Origin: Leptolyngbyaceae cyanobacterium
Lineage (GTDB): Bacteria; Cyanobacteriota; Cyanobacteriia; Cyanobacteriales; Aerosakkonemataceae
Direction: 5' to 3'
DNA: 64,000 nucleotides
NCBI GenBank assembly: GCA_036703985.1
Contig: DATNQN010000008.1
Coordinates: 30,947-94,946 of the forward strand
Shown here: one piece after another, positions 25,124 to 34,040 of the stretch
Layout of the letters: every line of letters begins with the position of its first letter
Position numbering within the stretch: the first letter of the stretch is position 1
Translations under genes and position numbers: made by a program
The notes under the pieces: generated by a model
Databases searched by the model: none
The model's input: only the letters and a program-made list of their open reading frames with translations
What the model was told of the DNA's origin: nothing

Positions 25124-25158
25124 AGAGACGACTCAAGAGGTCGTCTCTCCTATTTTTA
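25124..25158 (+). terminator. Terminator after the small gene
   Basis: AGAGACGAC (25124-25132) pairs with GTCGTCTCT (25140-25148), followed by CCTATTTTT. Confidence 0.8.
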
Positions 25159-25479
25159 GGCAGAATTGACTTCTCCCTCGGCTGAAGTAAGAGGGATTCT
25201 CAATAGTTGTTTTGAGTTGTTTTGCAATGAGATGAATCCACATTACTGCTGAAAGACGGTTAGGCTTTGTTCGCTGTGAAAGTCAAGGTCTTTTTTTTGT
25301 ACCCGCGAACAATTGGGTACATTCAAACACTTGTCTGCGATCGAAATACAAGCCATTTTACGGATTTTTGTTTATGATGTGGAAAACCGATGAGGGGTCA
25401 GACCCCTCACCCCCCTATTAAAAAATATTAAGAGGGGCTTTCTGTTGAAAATTTCCGGTTTGGTCTGAGTGGCAGAAAT
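25159..25479. other. Intergenic leader of the pentapeptide gene with a palindrome
   Basis: About 320 bases without a gene. It holds the perfect palindrome TGAGGGGTC-A-GACCCCTCA at 25391-25409, 71 bases before the pentapeptide gene. This may be a dispersed repeat or a leader hairpin. Promoter boxes could not be assigned. Confidence 0.5.
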
Positions 25480-26271
25480 ATGGCAGTAAATAGCGCACAC
25501 GTCAAACGATTGCTAGAAACCAAACAATGCCAGGGTGGTGACCTAAGCGAGGCATCCCTAGCAAGGTTAAATCTGAGTGGAGCCGACTTAAGCGGTGCCT
25601 GCTTGGTGTTTGCGAACCTAAATGGTGCGAACCTGAGCGGTGCTAACTTGAGCGGGGCGGATCTCAGTTTTGCCAATTTAGTTTCGGCTAATCTGGTAAA
25701 TGCTGACTTAAGCGGGGCAGATTGCAAAGGGCTAAACCTGTTTGATTGTCAGATGAATCGCGTCAATTTAAGTGGTGCTGACCTGGGTTTTGCCAATATG
25801 GTTAACGTCAATTTGGCGGAAGCTAATTTGAGTGGTGCTGATTTAGATGGTGCCAACATGATCGGTGGCAATTTAAATCAAGCCAATCTTTGCGGGGCTG
25901 ACTTGGGCGGTGCTAATTTGGGTAATGCCAATTTAGTAGCAGCTAATTTGTCTAACGCTACTTTATGCGATGCTCGTTTAGTGGGTGCTGATTTAAAAGA
26001 TTCTAATCTTTGCGGGGCGGACTTAAGAGATGCCAATTTGTTAAACGCTAATTTAACTGGGGCGAACTTGAGTAGCGCTAATTTGAGTGGTGCTAATTTA
26101 GCTAATGCTAGGCTAGATGGCGTAATTGGACTCTACAGAGAAGATACTGTGGTAGTTAGACAAAATGAACCTCCAATGTCTAATATGCCTTATGTAAATC
26201 TCTCTCAACCTAGTTTGTACGCTCCTGCTAACAATAATTTCCGATTACCAAGACCGGGGTTGCCATCTTAA
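25480..26271 (+). CDS. Pentapeptide repeat protein
   Basis: 263-aa protein made almost wholly of A(D/N)LXX repeats from about residue 18 to 212, roughly forty pentapeptides (LSGADLSGA, ANLSGANLA and similar). This gives a right-handed quadrilateral beta-helix. There is no signal peptide, so it is probably cytoplasmic. The ~50-residue tail is Asn/Pro-rich and unrepeated. Family members range from gyrase-protecting DNA mimics to scaffolds; nothing here selects one role. It is a single gene. Confidence 0.92.
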   Translation: MAVNSAHVKRLLETKQCQGGDLSEASLARLNLSGADLSGACLVFANLNGANLSGANLSGADLSFANLVSANLVNADLSGADCKGLNLFDCQMNRVNLSGADLGFANMVNVNLAEANLSGADLDGANMIGGNLNQANLCGADLGGANLGNANLVAANLSNATLCDARLVGADLKDSNLCGADLRDANLLNANLTGANLSSANLSGANLANARLDGVIGLYREDTVVVRQNEPPMSNMPYVNLSQPSLYAPANNNFRLPRPGLPS

Positions 26272-26344
26272 AATAATAAGTTAAGAATTAAAAATTAAAA
26301 ATTCCTAGAGAATGCTCTGGCGTAATATTTTTAATTTTTAATTG

Positions 26345-26435
26345 ACTAGGACTTACGTTTTGACATTAAATAGGCAGGTTTATTGTTATTTTTCTGCCTG
26401 ATTGATGAGTAGTTTTGTACGTAAGTCCTTTTAGT
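26345..26435. repeat. Nested inverted repeat element
   Basis: Outer arms AGGACTTACGT (26348-26358) and ACGTAAGTCCT (26419-26429) are perfect. Flanking ACT/AGT continues the match apart from a TTT insertion. Inner arms AGGCAG (26372-26377) and CTGCCT (26394-26399) nest inside. It lies between convergent genes, so it may be a terminator or a small MITE-like element. Confidence 0.7.
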
Positions 26436-26456
26436 CTTTCGTGCTATCGATTTTAA

Positions 26457-26801
26457 TTAATTTTGGGGCGGCGCGGGTTGATTTTTTAGTTGTTGGATAG
26501 AAAGTTGCACCGCCAGAGCAATTAAACCAAGAGCAATTAAACCAAAAATGCCTGTTGCTAAAGTGCTGATACCAACTACTAAAGTACGAACGGCAACGGT
26601 AATGTTGATAACTGCGACATTATGAGACTGAATTGGTTTGTTGGCAAAGGTTTGGGCGATCGAGGATGTGAGTAAATAGCTGCCTGTAGACATGGCGATC
26701 GCGATCGCAGAACCAATCAAACAACGCCAAGGACTCGGTTGAGATGAGCTTTGTTCAGTTAATTTTGGTTGATTTGTTTCAGTTGGTGTGGGATTAGCCA
26801 T
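26457..26801 (-). CDS. DUF3082 family membrane protein
   Basis: 114-aa protein of DUF3082 type, found in cyanobacteria. After a polar N-terminus two hydrophobic segments follow: CLIGSAIAIAMSTGSYLLTSSIA (about 28-50) and TLVVGISTLATGIFGLIALGLIALAVQ (about 73-99). It has no known catalytic function. It is the last gene of an rsmA-ispE-DUF3082 run, 32 bases after ispE, so it is probably co-transcribed. Confidence 0.8.
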   Translation of the reverse strand: MANPTPTETNQPKLTEQSSSQPSPWRCLIGSAIAIAMSTGSYLLTSSIAQTFANKPIQSHNVAVINITVAVRTLVVGISTLATGIFGLIALGLIALAVQLSIQQLKNQPAPPQN

Positions 26802-26833
26802 AAATGATTTATTAGTTTGAGTTTAGTGAAGAG

Positions 26834-27781
26834 TTAGCTAGCAACGCGAATGCCCGTGGGAATAAATTGAGCGAGCCAAAAGTCGAGATCGGGGTCGGAA
26901 ATGGCGCTGGCTACTTCATTTTTAACTTGTTCGGCTTGAGCAAGAGATTTGGTAAGGGCGAAAACGGTTGGGCCGGAACCTGACATCATCGTACCTAAAA
27001 TTTCGCTGGTACGGGCAAAAGCTTCTCGTAATCGCAATACTTGGGTATGGGCTGGTAAAACGACTTTTTCTAAATCATTGTAGAGATATTGACCGATTTT
27101 AGCGCTATCTTTATGGGCGATCGCATTTACCAAAGCTCCTGATTTTAGGTTGGCAGAATGTGCTTCCCAACTTTGGCGATCGTATTTATAAGAACTTTCA
27201 AATTGTTGTTTGTAGGTAGTGTATGCCCAAGCAGTAGAAACTTGCAAACTGCGATATTTAGCTAATACTAAATAAAGATGATCTAAATCTGGTAAAGGGG
27301 AAAGCTTTTCACCTCTACCCGTCGCAATTGCCGTACCGCCAGCGATACAGAAAGGTACGTCAGAGCCGAGTTGAGCGGCTAATTCTTGTAATTCCGATTG
27401 AGTTAAGCCCAAATTCCACATTAAATCTAAACCAACTAATACGGCGGCTGCATTTGTAGAGCCGCCAGCTAATCCTGCCGCCACGGGAATGCGTTTATCT
27501 ATATCAATTTCTACACCGCCGTACTGAGCAAAGGCGGTAGGAAATTGTTCTGCCATTAATATAGCGGCTCGATAAGCAATGTTACTTTTATCTAGGGGTA
27601 CTAATGGGTGGTTGCAATGAATGCGAATGGCGTCAGTGCCGTTGGAATGTAAGCGTATGTAGTCTGCCAAATCTATACTTTGCAGTATCATTGCTAGCTC
27701 GTGATAACCATCCGGACGAGCGCCGATAATTTCTAGATAGAGGTTAACTTTAGCTGGGGCAATTAGAGTGTAGGAACGCAT
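26834..27781 (-). CDS. ispE: 4-diphosphocytidyl-2-C-methyl-D-erythritol kinase
   Basis: 315-aa GHMP-family kinase of the MEP isoprenoid pathway, phosphorylating CDP-ME with ATP. This supplies precursors for chlorophyll, carotenoids and quinones. The N-terminal APAKVNLYLEIIGARPDGYHEL carries the substrate-binding Lys. The ATP loop PVAAGLAGGSTNAAAVL is intact, and the third GHMP motif is MMSGSGPTVFAL. Length is normal. It lies 64 bases after rsmA and 32 before the DUF3082 gene on the same strand. Confidence 0.96.
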   Translation of the reverse strand: MRSYTLIAPAKVNLYLEIIGARPDGYHELAMILQSIDLADYIRLHSNGTDAIRIHCNHPLVPLDKSNIAYRAAILMAEQFPTAFAQYGGVEIDIDKRIPVAAGLAGGSTNAAAVLVGLDLMWNLGLTQSELQELAAQLGSDVPFCIAGGTAIATGRGEKLSPLPDLDHLYLVLAKYRSLQVSTAWAYTTYKQQFESSYKYDRQSWEAHSANLKSGALVNAIAHKDSAKIGQYLYNDLEKVVLPAHTQVLRLREAFARTSEILGTMMSGSGPTVFALTKSLAQAEQVKNEVASAISDPDLDFWLAQFIPTGIRVAS

Positions 27782-27845
27782 TCGATTTTAGAGTTTTGAT
27801 TTTAGATTTTAAATTGGAAAAGGGTTAAGATGGAGGATTTTTTTA

Positions 27846-28664
27846 TTATCCACTGATTGGTAACATATTGCTCAATTTTACCCAATGTTCCAGGCTGAGA
27901 TCTTCTGCACGAGCTTGTGGGTTTATTTCTAATTGTTCCAGCACTTCGGTTAAGCGATCGCGCTCGATTACACTTTTTAAATTATTTCGCAACATTTTGC
28001 GCTTTTCGGCAAAGCCGAGTTTTACCAATGCTTCTAGAAATTTGGGATCATCGGCAGTTTGGCGGATGTGAGGACGCAAACGCACTACGGCAGAGTCTAC
28101 TTTAGGGGCTGGGTAAAAATCTTTAGCCGGTACGATACAAATTAATTCGCAACTTGCTAAATATTGTACTCGCACTGTTAAGGCTCCAAATGCTTTCGAT
28201 GAAGGTTTGGCATATAATCTTTCAGCTACTTCTTTTTGAACTAAAAGTACGATCGAATCAAAAGGTTTGGGGTTAGGATAAGAAATCGTACCTAATAGCT
28301 TTTCTAAAATTGGCCCGGTGATATTGTATGGGATATTCGCAACTACTTTATGTAAATTTTGGAAAGCCGGAAAGTTAGCTAAGTTAGCTTCTAAATCGAT
28401 ATTTAATATATCTCCTTGTAAAAGCAAGAAATTTTCTGTTTTGCCCAATTTTTTGGCTAATGATTGACATAAGTCGCGGTCAATTTCTACCGAGACTACA
28501 GATTCGGCTAGTGGCAATAATCGGCGGGTGAGGATACCGGTACCGGGGCCAATTTCTAAAATGCGATCGCTTTTGCTAATTTCTGCGGCGGCGACGATTT
28601 GATTGAGCGCTTTATCACTTTTCAGCCAGTGCTGGGCAAATTGTTTACGGGGTTGATGATACAT
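27846..28664 (-). CDS. rsmA: 16S rRNA dimethyladenosine transferase
   Basis: 272-aa KsgA/RsmA methyltransferase that dimethylates two adjacent adenines near the 3' end of 16S rRNA. It shows the N-terminal RKQFAQHWL, SAM motif ILEIGPGTGILTRRLL, acidic VEIDRDL, and the catalytic NIPYNITGPIL. The C-terminal helical domain is complete. It is the first gene of the rsmA-ispE-DUF3082 run, a common cyanobacterial order. Heptameric TTTTAGA repeats lie on both sides of the rsmA-ispE boundary and upstream. Confidence 0.96.
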   Translation of the reverse strand: MYHQPRKQFAQHWLKSDKALNQIVAAAEISKSDRILEIGPGTGILTRRLLPLAESVVSVEIDRDLCQSLAKKLGKTENFLLLQGDILNIDLEANLANFPAFQNLHKVVANIPYNITGPILEKLLGTISYPNPKPFDSIVLLVQKEVAERLYAKPSSKAFGALTVRVQYLASCELICIVPAKDFYPAPKVDSAVVRLRPHIRQTADDPKFLEALVKLGFAEKRKMLRNNLKSVIERDRLTEVLEQLEINPQARAEDLSLEHWVKLSNMLPISG

Positions 28665-28797
28665 CGCAATTTTAGATTTTAGACTTTAGATCGATCGGTT
28701 TACAAAGACAATATTTAATTTTACTGGAAAAGACGGATCTCGGTTGACAATGTGAGTAATTAGATTAAATTGAACCTACCACCACGAGAGGTTGTTG

Positions 28798-30627
28798 ATG
28801 TCTACCTCATCTATACTAGAACGGCGTACAATTAGCAATAGTGAAGGTTTAACAGAGTTCAACAATTTTTTCAAAAATAACGAACAGGCTGCTGATGAGG
28901 CGGCAACTAAATTAAAGGCATATTGGCATAAGTGGGCGGTGGCATTTGATGCTCAATGGTTTGCGCCAACTGAAATTAATGCTAAAATTTTAGTTGGCAA
29001 AAAGTTAGCGCAAGAAGTAGAAAACGCCAAGTTTAAAGTAGCGGTAATAATTAAACAGGCTTTAGAAGGAAAGCAAGTACTAGCACCCGTAACTCCTCCG
29101 ACGAATCCAGTCAATAATGATGATGCCGTAGCAGCTTTTTATTCAATATTTAAAAGCCAGCAGATAGCAGATAAAGAGGTAGAAAAATTAGTTACTCATT
29201 GGAATCAATGGGCGATCGCATTTGGCGGACAATGGTTTGCTCCCGCCAATTTTAATGCTCAAGTCGTTGCAGGTCGATTAATTGCCAAAGCGATGAACGA
29301 TGCCAGAAGCAAGGTATCTAATGCAATTAAACAAGCAATCGAAGGTAAACAAATCAATTCTTTTTCAGATCGGGAACTTGAGGATAATCATCAATCTCCT
29401 CCCATTTTACAAGATAAGTTAGAGCAAGCAAAAGACCGATTACAAGTTTTTAAGGATTTTGTAAAAATTGAGGTTAATATGGGTGCGAACGCTAATAAGT
29501 TGGCGTTTCTATATCGAGGACTGCAATCTTCGCCTTATAAACAAGAAATTAACAATTATCCAGAGCGGTTAATAGAAAAACCTGATGGTGTAAGTGTAGT
29601 TTCTTATGGTGAAACTGTGGTTTTAAAAGAATCTAATAAAACGGTGACATTTAGCCCTTATCCTGAGGTTGGCAAAATGCCGGAAATCGATCCGAAAGGA
29701 TTAGATTTTTTGCATGGGGACATTAAGGAAGCTTGTGTTTGTGTTGGTAGTTTCGTAAAAGACAAATTGAAAGCTAATTGGTTAGGTAGAAATGCGATTA
29801 CTAAAGGACAGTTTTGGAGCGCTACAAAAATTATTCCGATTTTGAATGTATTGTCTAGAGCAAATAGTAATTCAGCCGATACAGATATAGATAATTGCGT
29901 AATTAGAGACCGCGATCGCCGAAAAAGAGATATGCCGTTTTATGAGGTAGCTTGGGATGTCGTTAGTTATGGCGATCGCATCGCTAGTTCCAACTCATTA
30001 GCAGCCATGCTCAAACGATTTGAAAGTCGATCCGGGTTGGAAAATTGGACGAAAAAAATTACGGGCAATAGTAATTTAAACTTTCGTGGTTCTTACGGAG
30101 AACCAGCTTTTATTTACAATCCAGAAGTATACGACTTAAAAAAAAGAAAAGTCCTGCTAACTTCTGCTATAGAAGGAGTTGCCGGAGAAAACTTATTAAC
30201 TGCTTACGATCTAACGCGCTTTATTTCTATGTTAGGATGGCATCATTATATACCTCAAACATCCCGATTTCCAGGCGCACAGTGGAGCAGTTTAGAAAGC
30301 ATAGTGAGAGCGATGGGTACGGATGCTTGCCGTTATGTTGATGCGGCAATTAAAATGTTAGGATTGGAAAGCTTTATTAAGTCACCAGTAATTATTTCTA
30401 AGCTAGGAAATGGCTATAGTAGCAGTAGAAATAGATATGAATTCGTGTATGTATCTCTAGTGCAGTTTGTGGATGAACTTCCGAAAGCACAAGGAAATCC
30501 AGCTAAGTTAAAAACTGTTAGTATGGCTTTACGGGGAGCTAGTCGCGATGCAGTGCAGCTTGATGCAAGAATGGCAACAGAAGTAACGGAAATTTTGCGC
30601 CGAGTGGTGATGGAAGAGTTAGCTTGA
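28798..30627 (+). CDS. Unrecognised protein: tandem ~75-aa repeats plus a possible SxxK serine hydrolase-like domain
   Basis: 609-aa protein not matched to a named family. Two tandem repeats, about 20-94 and 112-185, share KLxxxWxxWAxAFxxQWFAP and a KxxIKQAxEGKQ end. The C-terminal part (about 215-609) has signatures in the order of penicillin-binding/beta-lactamase folds: S341-A-T-K344 in FWSATKII, S397-S-N399 followed by SLAAML, ENLLTAYDLTRFI, and K535-L-G. S-to-SxN spacing (56) is close to that of class A beta-lactamases. No signal peptide is present, odd for such an enzyme. ATG 28798 has GAGAGG six bases upstream. Activity is inference. Confidence 0.75.
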   Translation: MSTSSILERRTISNSEGLTEFNNFFKNNEQAADEAATKLKAYWHKWAVAFDAQWFAPTEINAKILVGKKLAQEVENAKFKVAVIIKQALEGKQVLAPVTPPTNPVNNDDAVAAFYSIFKSQQIADKEVEKLVTHWNQWAIAFGGQWFAPANFNAQVVAGRLIAKAMNDARSKVSNAIKQAIEGKQINSFSDRELEDNHQSPPILQDKLEQAKDRLQVFKDFVKIEVNMGANANKLAFLYRGLQSSPYKQEINNYPERLIEKPDGVSVVSYGETVVLKESNKTVTFSPYPEVGKMPEIDPKGLDFLHGDIKEACVCVGSFVKDKLKANWLGRNAITKGQFWSATKIIPILNVLSRANSNSADTDIDNCVIRDRDRRKRDMPFYEVAWDVVSYGDRIASSNSLAAMLKRFESRSGLENWTKKITGNSNLNFRGSYGEPAFIYNPEVYDLKKRKVLLTSAIEGVAGENLLTAYDLTRFISMLGWHHYIPQTSRFPGAQWSSLESIVRAMGTDACRYVDAAIKMLGLESFIKSPVIISKLGNGYSSSRNRYEFVYVSLVQFVDELPKAQGNPAKLKTVSMALRGASRDAVQLDARMATEVTEILRRVVMEELA

Positions 30628-30660
30628 ATGAGTTATTTATGATTATCAAAAGAGGTAAGA

Positions 30661-30735
30661 AATTTTTTTTACCACAGATGTCCACAGATAAACACAGATA
30701 AACACAGATGAACGCAGATGAACACAGATGTAATT
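30661..30735 (+). repeat. Decamer-period repeat (six units)
   Basis: Starting from TTTTTTTTACC, six 10-base units follow: ACAGATGTCC, ACAGATAAAC twice, ACAGATGAAC, GCAGATGAAC, ACAGATGTAA. It is the same family as the inverted pair at 2151 and 2693. Confidence 0.85.
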
Positions 30736-30769
30736 GTAGATAACGCATAAGGTAGATAGAGCTAATTAT

Positions 30770-30803
30770 TCTGAATCCTGAATTCTGACTCCTGAATTCT
30801 ATT
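30770..30803 (+). repeat. TGAATTCTGACTCC heptamer-type repeat
   Basis: Alternating CTGAATT and CTGACTC-type heptamers. The same family appears near 58937-58980 and 63693-63727. Confidence 0.7.
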
Positions 30804-30909
30804 CTATTGCGATCGCAAACATTTCCATATTTTTTTTAAGAACACTGGACAGTACAAAAAATTCTGCCAAACTGGGATTGATATCTTCCAATGGGAGGAG
30901 AATTTAACA

Positions 30910-31575
30910 GTGAAATACGAAATTCGCTATAAACCTGCTTTTGCGGCTATTTTTATTACCTTGAGTCCTGGGGAAAGCATTACGGCGGAAGCTGGAGCAA
31001 TGACGAGTATGGATGCAAAATTTTCCATGAAAACCGAATTTTCCGGTGGTTTTATTTCAGGATTAATTAAAAAGTTTTTTGGTGGAGAAACTTTGTTCGT
31101 TAATGTATTTACGAACCAAAGTCAGCAGCCTTTAAACTTAGTTTTAACTCAATCAACTATTGGGGATATTGGGTGCATAGATTTAAGAGGCGGCCAAGAA
31201 ATTTGCTTTCAGCCAGGTGCATATATTGCCCATAGTCCTGGTGTAAAGATGGGCGTACAATGGGCAGGTTTTAAGAGTTGGATTTCAGGAGAAGGCTTAT
31301 TTAAATTGAAATTGAAAGGCAACGGACAAGTGTTTTTTGGTGCGTATGGTGGAATTACTAAAAAACGGATTAGCGGCGAATTTATTGTGGATACTTCTCA
31401 TTTAGTTGCCTATGATTCTAGTATTAAAATGAATATAGGATTAGCTGGTGGTTTAATTGGTTCTGTAACCTCCGGTGAAGGATTAGTAAATAAACTGTCG
31501 GGAAACGGCGAAATTTATTTACAATCCAGAAGTATTCAAGGACTAGTTAAATATTTACGACCGAAAATGTTTTAG
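30910..31575 (+). CDS. AIM24 / TIGR00266-family protein (first of three)
   Basis: 221-aa beta-rich protein of the AIM24/TIGR00266 type. Family hallmarks are ITAEAGAMTSMDAKFSMKTE, GFISGLIKKFFGGETLFVNVF, and a second half with SGEGLFKLKLKGNGQVFFGA and VDTSHLVAYD. There is no signal peptide. The start is GTG, nine bases after GGAGGAG. It is the first of three tandem paralogues followed by an M48 protease; spacing of 56, 67 and 0 bases suggests one operon. The biochemical function of bacterial members is not established. Confidence 0.88.
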   Translation: MKYEIRYKPAFAAIFITLSPGESITAEAGAMTSMDAKFSMKTEFSGGFISGLIKKFFGGETLFVNVFTNQSQQPLNLVLTQSTIGDIGCIDLRGGQEICFQPGAYIAHSPGVKMGVQWAGFKSWISGEGLFKLKLKGNGQVFFGAYGGITKKRISGEFIVDTSHLVAYDSSIKMNIGLAGGLIGSVTSGEGLVNKLSGNGEIYLQSRSIQGLVKYLRPKMF

Positions 31576-31631
31576 TAATTAGTATTTGTGGCGGATAAAG
31601 ATTAGGAATAATAAAAGGAGATGTAACGTAA

Positions 31632-32309
31632 ATGAATGTAGAACTTTTACATCAACCGGATAGTACGATCGCGCGGGTTACTCTTGACGGGAAGGAAGAA
31701 TTAGTAGCAGAAGCTGGCTGTATGATTGCGATGAGCGGTTTCATTAACGCCAGCACTACTTTGCGACAAGGAAAAGGAGGAGGAATTTTAGGCGGATTGA
31801 AACGTTTAGTAGGAGGCGAATCTCTATTTTTAAGCGTTTTTCGATCTCCAATGGCGGGAGGAGAAATATTTCTTGCCCCAAAACTAATGGGAGATATTTT
31901 TACTTATGGAATGACGGGTAGTGAGTTAGTCGTTCAATCAACTTCTTATCTAGCCAGCGAATCGAATGTTGATATTGAATTGGGTTTTCAAGGCTTCAAA
32001 TCTTTATTTTCTGGGGAATCTCTATTTTGGTTAAGTTTGAGCGGTCATGGTTATGTATTGCTCACTTCTTTTGGCGCTGTTTATGAAGTAGATGTAAACG
32101 GCGAATATATTGTCGATACCGGACATATCGTAGCATTTGAAAAAAGTTTGAATTTTAAAATTACCAAAGCTAATACTAGTTGGGCTGGTGCTTTTTTTGG
32201 TGGAGAAGGATTAGTTTGTCGTTTTGAAGGAAAAGGTAAAGTATTTTGCCAAACTCATAACCCCGGCGCATTCGGTCGCCTGGTTGGTTCTCAATTACCA
32301 CCGAGATAG
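31632..32309 (+). CDS. AIM24 / TIGR00266-family protein (second of three)
   Basis: 225-aa paralogue of the preceding protein. It shares LVAEAGCMIAMSGFINAST, GGILGGLKRLVGGESLFLSVF, GFQGFKSLFSGESLFWLSLSGHG and YIVDTGHIVAFEKSLNF. GGAGATG lies eight bases before the ATG. It is closer to the third copy than to the first in the FxGFKxxFSGESLF segment. Likely co-transcribed with its neighbours. Confidence 0.88.
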   Translation: MNVELLHQPDSTIARVTLDGKEELVAEAGCMIAMSGFINASTTLRQGKGGGILGGLKRLVGGESLFLSVFRSPMAGGEIFLAPKLMGDIFTYGMTGSELVVQSTSYLASESNVDIELGFQGFKSLFSGESLFWLSLSGHGYVLLTSFGAVYEVDVNGEYIVDTGHIVAFEKSLNFKITKANTSWAGAFFGGEGLVCRFEGKGKVFCQTHNPGAFGRLVGSQLPPR

Positions 32310-32339
32310 TTGGTGATGGGAAGAAATTCCCAATGAGAA

Positions 32340-32376
32340 ATGACAAATAACAAATGACAAATGACAAATGACAATT
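32340..32376 (+). repeat. ACAAATG heptamer repeat in the leader of the third AIM24 gene
   Basis: Four to five consecutive ATGACAA-type heptamers run straight into the start region. They carry in-frame and out-of-frame ATGs, so start selection for the next gene is ambiguous. Confidence 0.75.
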
Positions 32377-33069
32377 ATGAATGAAATTGCATATCACATC
32401 GAACATTCTCCTGCTTATGCTTCCTTGCGATTGGACTTAAAAACCAGTCAAAAAGTATTAGTAGAATCTGGTGCAATGGCAGCAATGGACACTAATATTA
32501 AAATGCAATCAAAAGTGCAAGGAGGTTTCTTAAAAGGTCTTGGTCGAATGGTCAGTGGCGAATCATTTTTTGTAAGTGAATTCACTGCTGAAGGAAGACC
32601 GGGACAATTATATATTTCTCCGGGGGTTCCGGGAGATATCCAACATTATCATTTAGATGGTAATGGTTTGATGCTTCAATCTTCTGGCTTTGTTGCGGCT
32701 AGCCCAACTGTGGAAATAGATACCAAATTCCAAGGATTTAAGGGCTTTTTTAGTGGTGAATCGCTATTTTTATTGAGGGCTACTGGCAAAGGCGATATTT
32801 GGTTTAGTTCTTATGGAGCAGTTGTGGAAATTCCCGTAGAAGATAATTATGTGGTCGATACTGGTTACATTGTGGCTTTTGAAGATACGCTGAATTATCA
32901 AGTTGAAATGTTGGGTGGTTTGTCATTTAAAGGTTTGAAAACTGGGATTTTAGGTGGTGAAGGATTGGTTTGTCGCTTCAGCGGTCGAGGGCGTTTATGG
33001 ATTCAATCTCGCGAAATTTATGGTTTGATTAATTTCTTAAATCCTTTCCGCCCAACCAAGAGTAATTAA
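32377..33069 (+). CDS. AIM24 / TIGR00266-family protein (third of three)
   Basis: 230-aa paralogue. It shows VLVESGAMAAMDTNIKMQSK, GFLKGLGRMVSGESFFVSEF, KFQGFKGFFSGESLFLLRATGKG, YVVDTGYIVAFEDTLNY and GGEGLVCRFSGRGRLWIQSR. The ATG at 32377 opens the conserved domain. An in-frame ATG at 32368 lies inside a heptamer repeat and would add three residues. The stop TAA is immediately followed by the ATG of the M48 protease gene, implying translational coupling. Confidence 0.88.
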   Translation: MNEIAYHIEHSPAYASLRLDLKTSQKVLVESGAMAAMDTNIKMQSKVQGGFLKGLGRMVSGESFFVSEFTAEGRPGQLYISPGVPGDIQHYHLDGNGLMLQSSGFVAASPTVEIDTKFQGFKGFFSGESLFLLRATGKGDIWFSSYGAVVEIPVEDNYVVDTGYIVAFEDTLNYQVEMLGGLSFKGLKTGILGGEGLVCRFSGRGRLWIQSREIYGLINFLNPFRPTKSN

Positions 33070-33900
33070 ATGTCTTTCCCTGAATTTGAACCGGAATATA
33101 GCAGTCGCAATCCACCTCCTAGTAATCGCCAGTTACTAATTATTTTAGGAATGTTAGTTGGTTTTGTAGTTTTAGTGATTTGGCTGTTTGGTGTAATAAC
33201 TAATAGCTTAATTGGGTGGATTCCTCCTGGTGTGGAAAGGCAATTAGGCGCTGTTGTAGTTCCGGCATTTGAACGTTTAGCTAAACCTTCTTCCGCTCAA
33301 GATACTCTCAATCAATTACTCGATCGCTTAGAAACTAAACTGCCGCCAGAGCAAAGAAAAAATCGAAATTATCGAGTGTTGTACGTGCCAAATTCAACGG
33401 TGAATGCTTTAGCTTTACCGGGAGATGCTGTCGTAATTTACGCAGGTTTAGTAGAGCAGGCGGAATCGGAAAATGAGTTAATGATGGTGTTGGGGCATGA
33501 ATTAGGACATTTTGCCCATCGAGATCATTTACGCAATTTAGGCAGGAGTTTGTTATTAAAAATTGCGATCGCAAATCTAATCGGAGATAGCAGCTGGTTG
33601 CGATCGATCGCTGCTGCTAGCGTGGAAGCCGTCACCAGTTCCCGATATTCCCAATCTCAAGAAAGTCAAGCGGATGAGTTCGGTTTAAGTTTATTGAAGG
33701 AATATTACGGTCACGTCGCAGGTGCAACGGATTTTTTTGCTCGAATGAGTCAGCAAAAAAATGCTAATTTTGCCTTTTTGTCAACTCATCCCGCACCAGG
33801 CGATCGAGTTACCAACATTCAGCGGTTGATTAAACAGAAAAATTATGCTTTAGGAATGCGATCGCCCATACCTAGTGCTTTAATCAAACCACAATCTTAA
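33070..33900 (+). CDS. M48-family zinc metallopeptidase, membrane-anchored
   Basis: 276-aa protease. One transmembrane segment (about 21-43) is followed by an extracytoplasmic peptidase domain. Zinc-binding HELGH is at 143-147, and the third ligand is probably the Glu in SQESQADEFGLSLL. The C-terminal STHPAPGDRVTNIQ is typical of the BepA/M48 group. It starts directly after the stop of the third AIM24 gene, so the three AIM24-type proteins and this protease probably work together, perhaps in envelope quality control. That role is inferred. Confidence 0.93.
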   Translation: MSFPEFEPEYSSRNPPPSNRQLLIILGMLVGFVVLVIWLFGVITNSLIGWIPPGVERQLGAVVVPAFERLAKPSSAQDTLNQLLDRLETKLPPEQRKNRNYRVLYVPNSTVNALALPGDAVVIYAGLVEQAESENELMMVLGHELGHFAHRDHLRNLGRSLLLKIAIANLIGDSSWLRSIAAASVEAVTSSRYSQSQESQADEFGLSLLKEYYGHVAGATDFFARMSQQKNANFAFLSTHPAPGDRVTNIQRLIKQKNYALGMRSPIPSALIKPQS

Positions 33901-34040
33901 ATAAAACCGAACATTGCCATTCACTCCAAAAATTGTATCAACTTACACTTTTATTTTTTGATAAAACGGAATAGAATATCACGTTTCGGTTAGACAATAT
34001 TTCTGTTGTTTGACTGAGTGTTTAAGGAGTGGTCAACAGG

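Noticed and set aside
30661..30735. CRISPR array
   Set aside because: The units are only 10 bases long, contiguous and without spacers.
33938..33951. TGTATCAACTTACA before urtA as an NtcA site
   Set aside because: The half-sites are GTA and TAC, but the gap is six bases rather than eight, and no properly spaced -10 box was identified.
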